NCBI GenBank assembly: GCA_021186555.1
Contig: JAJKFL010000004.1
Location: 39,972,351-40,036,350 of the forward strand
Direction of reading: 5' to 3'
Length of the DNA stretch: 64,000 nucleotides
Source: Reticulitermes speratus
Lineage: Eukaryota; Arthropoda; Insecta; Blattodea; Rhinotermitidae
Positions 20,399 to 32,631 of this stretch are shown here, in pieces (position 1 is the first letter of the stretch; every line of letters begins with the position of its first letter). Both the position numbers and the translations under genes were made by a program. Below the pieces are notes generated by a model. It was not told the origin of the DNA, searched no databases, and saw only the letters and a program-made list of their open reading frames with translations.

Positions 20399-21504
20399 GT
20401 GTATTTATGTGTTTTGTGTGGATCTCAGAAACAAACAGCGATTATTTCACTGTACAGCATTAACTGACTGGTTTGTATAACTGACACGGAGTGTGTTTAC
20501 TGCGCGGTACGGACTGTATTTATGTGTTTTGTGTGGATCTCAGAACAAACAGCGATTATTTCACTGTACAAACATTAACTGATGGTTTGTATAACTGAGA
20601 CGGAGTGTGTTTTACTGCGGCTGGTACGGACTGTATTTATGTGTTTTGTGTGGATCTCAGAACAAACAGCGATTATTTCACTGTACACATTAACTGACTG
20701 GTTTGTATAACTGAGACGGAGTGTGTTTACTGAGCGGTACGGACTGTATTTATGTGTTTTGTGTGGATCTCAGAACAAACAGCGATTATTTCACTGTACA
20801 GCATTAACTGACTGGTTTGTATAACTGAGATGGACTGTGTTTACTGCGCGGTACGGACTGTATTTATGTGTTTTGTGTGGATCTCAGAACAAACAGCGAT
20901 TATTTCACTGTACAACATTAACTGACTGGTTTGTATAACTGAGACGGAGTGTGTTTACTGAGCGGTACGGACTGTATTTATGTGTTTTGTGTGGATCTCA
21001 GAACAAACAGCGATTATTTCACTGTACAGCATTAACTGACTGGTTTGTATAACTGAGATGGACTGTGTTTACTGCGCGGTACGGACTGTATTTATGTGTT
21101 TTGTGTGGATCTTAGAACAAACAGCGATTATTTCACTGTACAGCATTAACTGACTGGTTTGTATAACTGAGACGGAGTGTGTTTACTGCGCGGTACGGAC
21201 TGTATTTATGTGTTTTGTGTGGATCTCAGAACAAACAGCGATTATTTCACTGTACAGCATTAACTGACTGGTTTGTATAACTGAGACGGAGTGTGTTTAC
21301 TGCGCGGTACGGACTGTAGCCCTTTAAAGCCCAGTGGTTACTATACGTACCACCATGTTTAACATTCACAAATTCTACGTTCTGCCCACACAGTGTATTT
21401 ATGTGTTTTGTGTGGATCTCAGAACAAACAGTTGTTTTGTATAACTGAGACGTAGTGTGTTTACTGCGCGGTACGGACGGGATCTTTATATGTAATTAGG
21501 TTAA
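20399..21504 (+). repeat. 114-bp satellite array a (about 8 units plus a short second block)
   Basis: The unit starts TGTATTTATGTGTTTTGTGT and contains GAACAAACAGCGATTATTTC, AACTGACTGGTTTGTATAAC and TTACTGCGCGGTACGGAC. After eight units, CCCTTTAAAGCCCAGTGGTT (21320) restarts the leader of the piggyBac-like element, followed by one deleted unit and an end at GTAATTAGGTTAA. Sister arrays are at 44.5, 49.3 and 58.4 kb, all in the same orientation. Confidence 0.9.
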
Positions 21505-22597
21505 TCCTTGCGAAAGCGTAAATATTGTATGTAATATCTTAACAGAAGTGGATGTAAATTTTAATGCAAAATTATTGTTAATGCAATGTAAGGTGAACGC
21601 CTGTAAGAACCAACCGTACGCTCTGCAATGAAGCATGTCTAGTGTCTTAGGTAATATGTGAAGACAAGAAGATGATGTGGATTGGAATCTAAATTCGCAG
21701 TGCTGACTGCAGTGCGATAAAGGCTGCTTGCTACGCACTTGTGTGTGTGCCTACAGTATGTCGGCGTTCACATGCGATAGTACTTACGAACAGGAGCGCA
21801 GTATGTCGGAAATGCTCGTAAACAGCTGTGGGAGATTTTCGCGAGTCGGTTTTGTATTGACAACCTTCCCGAAAAAGAATGGTGTAGGCCCCAACACCAG
21901 TAACACTGTCGTTGAGCGAGTAGTCCCCGACGTTTCGAAGGCAGTGCAACCCTCCGAAACGTCGATAACTATTCGAACATCGACACTGTGTGACACACCA
22001 GAAGGTTTGGATATTCAGCGATACCGCTGTGAGAACCTCATCTTGCAGAGAATTTGTTAGGCCTGTCTGTCGGTTTTCGCTTCGCAGGACCCAACTTGTC
22101 GTAAATGTCAGCAGTTACCGTACTGACTGGTTTGAAGCAGCGCTAATGGTTCCACGGAGAACACGTAAGCGTTACGCGATCCAGTGTGCAAAGTTTTAAC
22201 AAGGGAAGATGAGCAGAGCAGGAGGGACAAGTTTAACGATGTGAGCGCTGCTCGTCCTCCCACCGGAACAAATTAGCACCCCTGCTACATCCTGCGGTCA
22301 CACACCCTCCCCTACACATGGTCGTACAAACATTTTCTTTAGGGTGACGGATTTCCATACATCATCGGGGGGTTGGGGGTGGGGAAGACGCTTTTTAAGA
22401 CTTCGACGTGTTGTTTTAATGATGAATTATGACGTCGGACGCCCCATGTCATGACGCCTTCACGGCATTAATTGCAGTCCTCGTCCCGTCGCCCTGTACC
22501 GTGTTCCTGTGTTCTAATTGAGCTCGAGTTTGACCAAAACTGATCTGAATACATCGGTCTGTGTTAGTACTGCAGGTTGCAGCGTTAACTACAGTAA
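21505..22597. other. Mostly unassigned; foldback element at 21905-22000
   Basis: GAGCGAGTAGTCCCCGACGT and TCGATAACTATTCGAAC flank an inner CCCGACGTTTCG and CCGAAACGTCG pair, and ACACACCAGAAGG follows, matching the foldback superfamily. The rest holds ORFs of 80-110 codons with no domain. The region 22200-22590 contains a (GGGGTTGGGGGTGGGG) stretch near 22367-22383. Confidence 0.45.
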
Positions 22598-22877
22598 GGT
22601 AAAGGTAAAGGTCTCCCTAGAACAGGCCATGGATGCCCAGAGAGTAGAGGTATAGCTCTACTCTTGATTTAACCTCGACGCTAGATTGGAGTGGGTGGTC
22701 AACGCCACGCCCCGGCCGCTTTACCCCCGGTAATGACCCAGTACCCATTGTATAGGAGGCTGGGTAGGCCCCAGGGTCGGTCTGGACGGGTGAGAAAAAT
22801 CTCGCTACCACCGGGATTCGATCCCTGGACCGTCCAGCTCGTAGCGAGTCGCTATACCGGTTAACTGGGCAGCACGG
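22598..22877 (-). mobile_element. SINE-A copy
   Basis: Starts (3' tail) with GGTAAAGGTAAAGGTCTCCC, runs through CGCCACGCCCCGGCCGCTTT and ends in the tRNA-like head around GGGATTCGATCCCTGGACC and GAGTCGCTATACCGG. The last 15 bases are degenerate. Confidence 0.8.
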
Positions 22878-22998
22878 TTATTAAGCTATCTTTCCACAAA
22901 AAATTGTTACGCGTTGTATAATCTTAATTCCCTTTTTGTGTGCAAGATGCTTGTTGTTGTTCTGTTCTGTCCGATGGTCAACTTCACAATCACGACTG

Positions 22999-23150
22999 AG
23001 GTGCTTCATCGGTGGCCACTCGTCTCGGAGGCCCCATTTCGTTCCCAAGCCAGTACATGCGGGATTTGTGGTGGTCAAAGTGGCACTGGGACAGGTTTAT
23101 CTCAGGGTATTTCGGTTTTCACCTGTCAGTATCAGACCGGAACCCGTTTT
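22999..23150 (+). mobile_element. SINE-B fragment
   Basis: CTGAGGTGCTTCATCGGTGG and CCAGTACATGCGGGATTTGT, followed by GTCAAAGTGGCACTGGGACA, match the SINE-B head and body with several substitutions. It is truncated at GTCAGTATCAGACC. Confidence 0.7.
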
Positions 23151-23183
23151 AGGCATATGCTAGTATTGTTTGGAATAAGTTGA

Positions 23184-23421
23184 AAGGTAAAGGTCTCCCT
23201 ACAACAGACCATGAAGGCCCAGAGGGGGAGTAGAGGTATAGCTCTACTCTTACTTTAACCTCGACGCTAGATAGGGTGGGTGGTTTACTCCACGCCCCGG
23301 CCGCTTTACCCCCGGGAATGACCCAGTACCCATTGTACAGGAGGCTGGTTAGGCCCCAGGGCCAGTCTGGACGGGTGCGGAAAATCTAGCCACCACCGAG
23401 ATTCGATCCCCGGACCGTCCA
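23184..23421 (-). mobile_element. SINE-A copy, head truncated
   Basis: AAGGTAAAGGTCTCCCTACA at the tail, CACGCCCCGGCCGCTTTACC in the body and GATTCGATCCCCGGACCGTC at the box B. The far tRNA-like head is missing after 23421. It lies only 34 bases downstream of a SINE-B fragment. Confidence 0.8.
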
Positions 23422-23938
23422 AGTTACTCCTTTTTAATGACTGAAGGAACCGGAAGCCAACCATCACCAATCTGTGTCTACCAATCAAGCAATGTGCTGT
23501 TGTAACTTTTTATACACCTGGTGGCACGGACCGACTCGGATGTCTGTCTCTGTATGCGGCGGTATGAACTGCCAAGTTCTGCAGATCAAGTAACACACCG
23601 TGTTCTGACATCGTTAACTCCGAAACGGCGCACAAATAATGACATTTGCGTCACATATTGTGCCGCTTTTTTGTGTCAGTGCCGAAGTCATCTCAATAAT
23701 GAATTATGAATGGGCTGTTAGGAATGTTGAAGTACTTACACGAGCTGCAGCAGACGGCCACCTTGTGACTGCAGTCAGTATTTCACTGTGTCAGAACGCG
23801 TGCATCTGCAGGCCAAATGTGTTCTTCCTTGCGCTACTCTCAGGTCAGTAGGTCACTGCTCCAACACGTATCATTAATAAACTTCTGAAATCACAGCAAA
23901 TGTTTATTTACCCTGCTCTTTCTTTAGCTCCAAATCCA
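23422..23938. other. No recognised feature
   Basis: Half a kilobase of apparently unique sequence with ORFs of 60-70 codons and no motif. Confidence 0.35.
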
Positions 23939-25777
23939 GTTCAAACAGCATAATTTTTCGCACAGCCATTTGCACATTACATCAAACAGCATAATTTTTC
24001 GCACAGCCATTTGCACATTACATCAAACAGCATAATTTTTCGCACAGCCATTTGCACATTGCATCAAACAGCATAATTTTTCGCACAGCCATTTGCACAT
24101 TACATCAAACAGCATAATTTTTCGCACAGCCATTTGCACATTCATCAAACAGCATAATTTTTCGCACAGCCATTTGCACATTACATCAAACAGCATAATT
24201 TTTCGCACAGCCATTTGCACATTACATCAAACAGCATAATTTTTCGCACAGCCATTTGCACATTACATCAAACAGCATAATTTTTCACAGCCATTTGCAC
24301 ATTACATCAAACAGCATAATTTGTCGCACAGCCATTTGCACATTACATCAAACAGCATAATTTTTCGCACAGTCATTTGCACATTACATCAAACAGCATA
24401 ATTTTTCGCACAGCCATTTGCACATTACATCAAACAGCATAATTTTTCGCACAGCCATTTGCACATTACATCAAACAGCATAATTTTTCGCACAGCCATT
24501 TGCACATTACATCAAACAGCATAATTTTTCGCACAGCCATTTGCACATTCATCAAACAGCATAATTTTTCGCACAGCCATTTGCACATTACATCAAACAG
24601 CATAATTTTTCTCACAGCCATTTGCACATTACATCAAACAGCATAATTTTTCACAGCCATTTGCACATTACATCAAACAGCATAATTTTTCGCACAGCCA
24701 TTTGCACATTACATCAAACAGCATAATGTTTCGCACAGCCATTTGCACATTACATCAAACAGCATAATTTTTCGCACAGCCATTTGCACATTACATCAAA
24801 CAGCATAATTTTTCGCACAGCCATTTGCACATTACATCAAACAGCATAATGTTTCGCACAGCCATTTGCACATTACATCAAACAGCATAATTTTTCGCAC
24901 AGCCATTTGCACATTACATCAAACAGCATAATTTTTCTCACAGCCATTTGCACATTACATCAAACAGCATAATTTTTCGCACAGCCATTTGCACATTACA
25001 TCAAACAGCATAATTTTTCGCACAGCCATTTGCACATTACATCAAACAGCATAATTTTTCGCACAGCCATTTGCACATTACATCAAACAGCATAATTTTT
25101 CGCACAGCCATTTGCACATTACATCAAACAGCATAATTTTTCGCACAGCCATTTGCACATTACATCAAACAGCATAATTTTTCGCACAGCCATTTGCACA
25201 TTACATCAAACAGCATAATTTTTCGCACAGCCATTTGCACATTACATCAAACAGCATAATTTTTCTCACAGCCATTTGCACATTACATTAAACAGCATAA
25301 TTTTTCACAGCCATTTGCACATTACATCAAACAGCATAATTTTTCGCACAGCCATTTGCACATTACATCAAACAGCATAATGTTTCGCACAGCCATTTGC
25401 ACATTACATCAAACAGCATAATTTTTCGCACAGCCATTTGCACATTACATCAAACAGCATAATTTTTCTCACAGCCATTTGCACATTACATCAAACAGCA
25501 TAATTTTTCGCACAGCCATTTGCACATTACATCAAACAGCATAATTTTTCGCACAGCCATTTGCACATTACATCAAACAGCATAATTTTTCGCACAGCCA
25601 TTTGCACATTACATCAAACAGCATAATTTTTCGCACAGCCATTTGCACATTACATCAAACAGCATAATTTTTCGCACAGCCATTTGCACATTACATCAAA
25701 CAGCATAATTTTTCGCACAGCCATTTGCACATTACATCAAACAGCATAATTTTTCGCACAGCCATTTGCACATTACA
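23939..25777. repeat. Tandem array, 41-bp unit x about 45
   Basis: The unit is CATCAAACAGCATAATTTTT plus CGCACAGCCATTTGCACATTA. Variants lacking CG (TTTTTCACAG) or the A of ATTACATC, or with GTTTCG or TTCTCAC, recur along the array, suggesting partial block duplications. No coding role is visible. Confidence 0.95.
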
Positions 25778-25844
25778 CCTGTCGTTATTTTTCCAATTAT
25801 TTCAGTTTTGTCAATACTAGTTCACGTACGTCTTTTACTTTGCC

Positions 25845-26012
25845 CGAAACGTCCAGACCGGCTATTCAATGATTACCGGACTTCTTTGCCGGGGATAAAG
25901 CGGCCGGGGCGTGATGTTGACCACTTATCTTCATCTAGCGCCGACATTAAAAATGAGTGGAGCTGTACCTCTACTCCCCCTATATGCCCTTTAAACTTTA
26001 AAGGGGCAGAAT
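25845..26012 (+). mobile_element. SINE-A 3' fragment
   Basis: CGTCCAGACCGGC, GATAAAGCGGCCGGGGCGTG, ATCTAGCGCCGACATTAAA and CTCTACTCCCCCTATATGCC follow the SINE-A body on the plus strand; the tRNA-like head is absent. It is followed immediately by the hAT-like element at 26023. Confidence 0.7.
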
Positions 26013-26022
26013 CCGTCTAGCG

Positions 26023-26504
26023 CAGTAATTCCCAAACTTTTTCGGTCCACCGCCCCCTTAGTTCCATATACACACCACAGCGCCCCCCTACATTTTTTAA
26101 AAAACATAAATGCGCTTTTGTTTCCACTTTTGTTTTATATTTAAAAAAACCGTTTAAATAAAATTATAAGAGTTAAACTTAATGTTTTATGTGTTAATTA
26201 ATAAATTACAATTTATTATATTTTTATTATTAACAATAATTCATCTAGCAATAGTTTATTAAAAACAATATGTGCTTGAATAAGATTCATAAATTAAAAT
26301 ACTAACAAATTTAGTTCATTTTCTATTTTTAACACAAAAATCACTTTATTTCAATTTTATTACAAAAATAAACGCACTACTTGTCTACTAGCGCCCCCCT
26401 GTGATAATAACAGCGCTCCCTTCCACCTCTCGTACCTATTACCGCCCACCTTGGTAATTCCACCGCCACCCAGGGGGCGGTACCGCCCACTTTGGGAACC
26501 ACTG
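26023..26504 (-). mobile_element. hAT-like MITE, second copy (inverse orientation)
   Basis: Starts CAGTAATTCCCAAACTTTTT and ends CCACTTTGGGAACCACTG, the terminal inverted repeats of the 4.3-kb element. The 8-bp target duplication GTCTAGCG is perfect at 26015-26022 and 26505-26512. The interior is AT-rich and matches the first copy in reverse complement. No transposase ORF is present. Confidence 0.9.
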
Positions 26505-26630
26505 GTCTAGCGGTTCTGTAATGTAAACATGTACCTTCGTACGGTTTGGTACAATTCATTGCATGCAATATTCTTGGGACTCGTCACTCGTGATAAACTT
26601 GATGTAGTTGTATAATTACCATTATATATA

Positions 26631-27045
26631 TAATAATAATAATAATTCTTGGCTCAACAGCCCTGTATGGGCCTGGGCCTCCTCTTGCCTCCTCTTGTCG
26701 AGGTTACTAAGTCATGCGCATTCATGGCAGCTGGTGACCGGCCAGCTAGCCGCGCTTAGTGTTCTATCGATCCTGATGTGCACGCCAGAGCCATCTGGCA
26801 GTCAGGAGACTTGGATGAGAAATGGAGGCAATTTAGCTTACGCAACATTTTTTATTCATGCCCGTAAGTTTCTTTTACATGCCGTAAATCTACGACATGG
26901 GACCGACGGCTTTACTTCCCCTCCGAAGGAAGTTGTGCTACGGATTTTTATCATCCTTAAAAATCCATCGACCTCGGTCGGGATCGAACCCGCGAACCTT
27001 GGGTCCAGTGGCGAGCACGCTAACCACTAGTCCACCGAGGTCGAC
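26631..27045 (-). mobile_element. SINE-D copy (tRNA head, ATT-repeat tail)
   Basis: The minus strand reads GGTGGACTAGTGGTTAGCG (box A region), GGTTCGCGGGTTCGATCCC (box B), a body of about 330 bp and a (TTA)n tail facing 26631. Flanks share ACCATTAT (26618-26625 and 27046-27053), a probable target duplication. The 7-bp ends GACCTCG/CGAGGTC of the head can pair as in a tRNA acceptor stem. The second copy is at 34731-35141. The 140-codon plus-strand ORF here is a by-product. Confidence 0.85.
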
Positions 27046-27261
27046 ACCATTATTATATATATATATATTATATATATATATTAATAATTTTAATATTTTT
27101 AAATATCTTAATACTTGGCTTTGTACTTGCCGGATTGATGTGTTTGTGCTTGTAGTACTTTGTGTACGAGACTGCCTGAGGAAGGCGTCTTGGCGCCGAA
27201 ACATGTACTTCATAAAACGTACGTATAGTTTGTAAACCTGATGTGTGCGTTTGTTGCTGAA
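27046..27261. other. (TA)n run and CCGAAACATG module
   Basis: A TA-rich microsatellite occupies about 27050-27115. At 27171-27215, GACTGCCTGAGGAAGGCG, then GGCGCCGAAACATGTACTTC, follows the CTGANGA - hairpin - CCGAAACATGT plan of the inverted-repeat elements, without a visible partner. Confidence 0.4.
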
Positions 27262-30200
27262 TGTGACTGTTTGTAAGGACAGGTGTTGCGGTCTGTGCAG
27301 TATTTTATTGTAAGGACAGGTGTTGCGGTCTGTGCAGTATTTTATTGTAAGGACAGGTGTTGCGGTCTGTGCAGTATTTTATTGTGACTGTTTGTAAGGA
27401 CAGGTGTTGCGGTCTGTGCAGTATTTTATTGTGACTGTTTGTAAGGACAGGTGTTGCGGTCTGTGCAGTATTTTATTGTAAGGACAGGTGTTGCGGTCTG
27501 TGCAGTATTTTATTGTAAGGACAGGTGTTGCGGTCTGTGCAGTATTTTATTGTGACTGTTTGTAAGGACAGGTGTTGCGGTCTGTGCAGTATTTTATTGT
27601 AAGGACAGGTGTTGCGGTCTGTGCAGTATTTTATTGTGACTGTTTGTAAGGACAGGTGTTGCGGTCTGTGCAGTATTTTATTGTGACTGTTTGTAAGGAC
27701 AGGTGTTGCGGTCTGTGCAGTATTTTATTGTAAGGACAGGTGTTGCGGTCTGTGCAGTATTTTATTGTGACTGTTTGTAAGGACAGGTGTTGCGGTCTGT
27801 GCAGTATTTTATTGTGCTGTTTGTAAGGACAGGTGTTGCGGTCTGTGCAGTATTTTATTGTAAGGACAGGTGTTGCGGTCTGTGCAGTATTTTATTGTGA
27901 CTGTTTGTAAGGACAGGTGTTGCGGTCTGTGCAGTATTTTATTGTAAGGACAGGTGTTGCGGTCTGTGCAGTATTTTTTATTGTAAGGACAGGTGTTGCG
28001 GTCTGTGCAGTTATTTTATTGTGACTGTTTGTAAGGACAGGTGTTGCGGTCTGTGCAGTTTTTATTGTAAGGACAGGTGTTGCGGTCTGTGCAGTATTTT
28101 ATTGTGACTGTTTGTAAGGACAGGTGTTTGCGGTCTGTGCAGTATTTTTGTGACTGTTTGTAAGGACAGGTGTTGCGGTCTGTGCAGTATTTTATTGTAA
28201 GGACAGGTGTTGCGGTCTGTGCAGTATTTTATTGTGACTGTTTGTAAGGACAGGTGTTGCGGTCTGTGCAGTATTTTATTGTAGAGGACAGGTGTTGCGG
28301 TCTGTGCAGTATTTTATTGTAAGGACAGGTGTTGCGGTCTGTGCAGTATTTTATTGTGACTGTTTGTAAGGACAGGTGTTGCGGTCTGTGCAGTATTTAT
28401 TTTAACGTTCGTCTGTGATGATTTTGTAAGGACAGGTGTTGCGGTCTGTGCAGTATTTTATTGTAAGGACAGGTGTTGCGGTCTGTGCAGTATTTATTGG
28501 ACTGTTGTAAGGCAGGTGTTGCGGTCTGTGCATGTATTTTTGTAAGGACAGGTGTTGCGGTCTGTGCAGTATTTTATTGTAAGGACAGGTGTTGCGGTCT
28601 GTGCAGTATTTTATTGTGACTGTTTGTAAGGACAGGTGTTGCGGTCTGTGCAGTATTTTTATGTGGTGTATTAGTAAGGACAGGTGTTGCGGTCTGTGCA
28701 GTATTTTATTGTGACTGTTTGTAAGGACAGGTGTTGCGGTCTGTGCAGTATTTTATTGTGACTGTTTGTAAGGACAGGTGTTGCGGTCTGTGCAGTATTT
28801 TATTGTAAGGACAGGTGTTGCGGTTCTGTGCAGTATTTTTTGTGATGTTTGTAAGGACAGGTGTTGCGGTCTGTGCAGTATTTTATTGTTTTAAGGACAG
28901 GTGTTGCGGTCTGTGCAGTATTTTATTGGTTAAGGACAGGTGTTGCGGTCTGTGCAGTATTTTATTGTGACTGTTTGTAAGGACAGTGTTCGGTCTGTGC
29001 AGTATTTATTGTAAGAGGTGTTGCGGTGTGCAGTATTTTATTGTAGGAAGGTGTTGCGGTTGTGCAGTATTTTATTGTGACTGTTGTAAGGACAGTGTTG
29101 CGTCGTGCAGTTTTATTGTGACGTTTGTAAGGACGCGGTCTGGCAGATTTATGAAGGAGGTTTGCTTGCAATTTTTTATTTGTGTGATGCGTTATCGAGG
29201 AGTGTTGCGGTTTTATATTTATCTGACTGGTGGCGGCTGGTCAGTAAGTAACAGCAGGTGCGTTTATATTTTATTATTTTTAAATTTTATATTTTAATTT
29301 TAAGACGGTGTTGCGGTTGGAGTTTTTTTTGTAAGACAGGGGCGTCTTGCAGTATTTATTGTACGTTGTTGACGTGTTGCGGTTGTGCAGTATTTTGTAA
29401 GGACAGGTGTTGCGGTCTGTGCAGTATTTATTGTGACGTGTAAGACAGGTGTTGCGGTCTGTGCAGTATTTTATTGTAAGGACAGGTGTTGCGGTCTGTG
29501 CAGTATTTTATTGTGATGTTTGTAAGGACAGGTGTTGCGGTCTGTGCAGTATTTTATTGTGACTGTTTGTAAGGACAGGTGTTGCGGTCTGTGCAGTATT
29601 TTATTGTAAGGACAGGTGTTGCGGTCTGTGCAGTATTTTATTGTAAGGACAGGTGTTGCGGTCTGTGCAGTATTTTATTGTGACTGTTTGTAAGGACAGG
29701 TGTTGCGGTCTGTGCAGTATTTTTTGTAAGGAGGTGTTGCGGCTGTCAGTTTTTATGTATGTTAGGACAGTGTTGCGGTCTGTGCAGTATTTTATTGTTT
29801 AAGGACAGGTGTTGCGGTCTGTGCAGTATTTATTGTAAGGACAGGTGTTGCGGTCTGTGCAGTATTTTATTGTGACTGTTTGTAAGGACGGTGTTGCGGT
29901 CTGTGCGTATTTTATGTTTGTAAGGAAGGTGTTGCGGTCTGTGCAGTATTTTATTGTAAGGACAGTGTTGCGGTCTGTGCAGTATTTTATTGTGAGTTTT
30001 AAGGACAGGTGTTGCGGTCTGTGCAGTATTTTATTGTAAGGAAGGTGTTGCGGTCTGTGCAGTATTTTATTGTAAGGACGGTGTTGCGGTCTGTGCAGTA
30101 TTTTATTGTGACTGTTTGTAAGGACAGGTGTTGCGGTCTGTGCAGTTTTTATGTAAGGACAGGTGTTGCGGTCTGTGCAGTATTTTATTGTGACTGTTTG

Positions 30201-32289
30201 TAAGGACAGGTGTTGCGGTCTGTGCAGTATTTATTGTAAGGACAGTGTTGCGGTCTGTGCAGATTTTATTGTAAGACAGGTTTCGGTTTGCAGTATTTTT
30301 TGTACTGTTTGTAAGGACAGGTGTTGCGGTCTGTGCAGTATTTTATTGTAAGGACAGTGTTGCGGTCTGTGCGTATTTTATTGTAGGACAGTGTTGCGTC
30401 GGCGTATTTTATTGTGACTGTTTGTAAGGAAGGTGTTGCGTTGTGCGTATTTATTGTAAGGACAGGTGTTGCGTTGTCAGTATTTTATTGTAAGGACAGG
30501 TGTTGCGGTCTGTGCGATTATTTAAGACAGGTGTTGCGGTCTGTGCAGTATTTTATTGTGACTGTTTGTAAGGACAGGTGTTGCGGTCTGTGCAGTATTT
30601 TATTGTAAGGACAGGTGTGCGGTCTGTGCAGTTTTTATTGTAAGGACAGGTGTTGCGGTCTGTGCAGTATTTTATTGTGACTGTTTGTAAGGACAGGTGT
30701 TGCGGTCTGTGCAGTATTTTATTGTGACTGTTTGTAAGGACAGGTGTTGCGGTCTGTGCAGTATTTTATTGTAAGGACAGGTGTTGCGGTCTGTGCAGTA
30801 TTTTATTGTAAGGACAGGTGTTGCGGTTGTGCAGTATTTTATTGTGACTGTTTTAAGGACAGGTGTTGCGGTCTGTGCAGTATTTTATTGTAAGGACAGG
30901 TGTTGCGGTCTGTGCAGTATTTTATTGTGATGTTTGTAAGGACGGTGTTGCGGTTGTGCAGTATTTTATTGTGACTGTTTGTAAGGACAGGTGTTGCGGT
31001 CTGTGCAGTATTTTATTGTAAGGACAGGTGTTGCGGTCTGTGCAGTATTTTATTGTGACTGTTTGTAAGGACAGGTGTTGCGGTCTGTGCAGTATTTTAT
31101 TGTGACTGTTTGTAAGGACAGGTGTTGCGGTCTGTGCAGTATTTTATTGTAAGGACAGGTGTTGCGGTCTGTGCAGTATTTTATTGTGACTGTTTGTAAG
31201 GACAGGTTTGGGTCTGTGCAGTATTTTAGTTGTAAGGACAGGTGTTGCGGTTCTGTGCAGTATTTTATTGTAAGGACAGGTGTTGCGGTCTGTGCAGTAT
31301 TTTATTGTGACTGTTTTAGGTAGGACAGGTGTGCGGTCTGTGCAGTATTTTATTGTAAGGACAGGTGTTGCGGTCTGTGCAGTATTTTATTGTGACTGTT
31401 TGTAAGGACAGGTGTTGCGGTCTGTGCAGTATTTTATTGTGACTGTTTGTAAGGACAGGTGTTGCGGTCTGTGCAGTATTTTATTGTAAGGACAGGTGTT
31501 GCGGTCTGTGCAGTATTTTATTGTGACTGTTTGTAAGGACAGGTGTTTGTTCGGTCTGTTGCAGTATTTTATTGTAAGGACAGGTGTTGCGGTCTGTGCA
31601 GTATTTTATTGTAAGGACAGGTGTTGCGGTCTGTGCAGTATTTATTGTGACTGTTTGTAAGGGACAGGTGTTGCGGTCTGTGCAGTATTTTATTGTAAGG
31701 ACAGGTGTTGCGGTCTGTGCAGTATTTTATTGTAAGGACAGGTGTTGCGGTCTGTGCAGTATTTTATTGTGACTGTTTGTAAGGACAGGTGTTGCGGTCT
31801 GTGCAGTATTTTATTGTGACTGTTTGTAAGGACAGGTGTTGCGGTCTGTGCAGTATTTTACTGTAAGGACAGGTGTTGCGGTCTGTGCACTATTTTACTG
31901 TAAGGACAGGTGTTGCGGTCTGTGCACTATTTTATTGTAAGGACAGGTGTTGCGGTCTGTGCAGTATTTTACTGTAAGGACAGGTGTTGCGGTCTGTGCA
32001 GTATTTTATTGTGACTGTTTGTAAGGACAGGTGTTGCGGTCTGTGCAGTATTTTATTGTGACTGTTTGTAAGGACAGGTGTTGCGGTCTGTGCAGTATTT
32101 TACTGTAAGGACAGGTGTTGCGGTCTGTGCACTATTTTACTGTAAGGACAGGTGTTGCGGTCTGTGCACTATTTTATTGTAAGGACAGGTGTTGCGGTCT
32201 GTGCAGTATTTTATTGTAAGGACAGGTGTTGCGGTCTGTGCAGTATTTTACTGTAAGGACAGGTGTTGCGGTCTGTGCAGTATTTTATT
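27262..32289. repeat. Tandem array, 37- and 47-bp units, about 5 kb
   Basis: The core unit AAGGACAGGTGTTGCGGTCT plus GTGCAGTATTTTATTGT (37 bp) alternates with a 47-bp form that adds GACTGTTTGT. From about 28,440 to 30,600 many single-base losses occur (for example GTAAGAGGTGTTGCGGTGTG), unlike the clean ends. Near 31,860-32,280 a TTACTGT subtype appears. Roughly 120 units in all. The damage may be real decay or uncorrected long-read error. Confidence 0.95.
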
Positions 32290-32631
32290 TCATGTTGTCC
32301 AACAACTGCGTAAGGGCCAAGCGTGACCAGGAGCGAATCGAAACCGCGACTACCGAGCGAGTACAGACTGCTGTGACAATATCGGCGGATACTGGGCACC
32401 CCTGCCGTATTAAAATAATGAACTTGACAATGACGACACGGCAAGTAATGTAGCGGGGAAATGGCACAGCGGGGGCAGGAGAGGTGTCGGTGCCACGCTG
32501 CGAAACTTGCTTCTGGGTGGCAGACGAGTGACGTCCAGTTTCTGCCAGTTTACAGTGTGGCTGGAGCTTATTTAAACATCGGACCGTGTAACTAACCAAT
32601 GGACAGAATATGAAGTGTTTCCTGCTATGTT
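32290..32631. other. No recognised feature
   Basis: A short stretch of apparently unique sequence between two arrays. The 118-codon minus-strand ORF (32285-32641) shows no motif. Confidence 0.35.

Noticed and set aside
26608-27030. 140-codon ORF as a gene
   Set aside because: Lies within the antisense of SINE-D; the same ORF (112 codons) appears in the second SINE-D copy.
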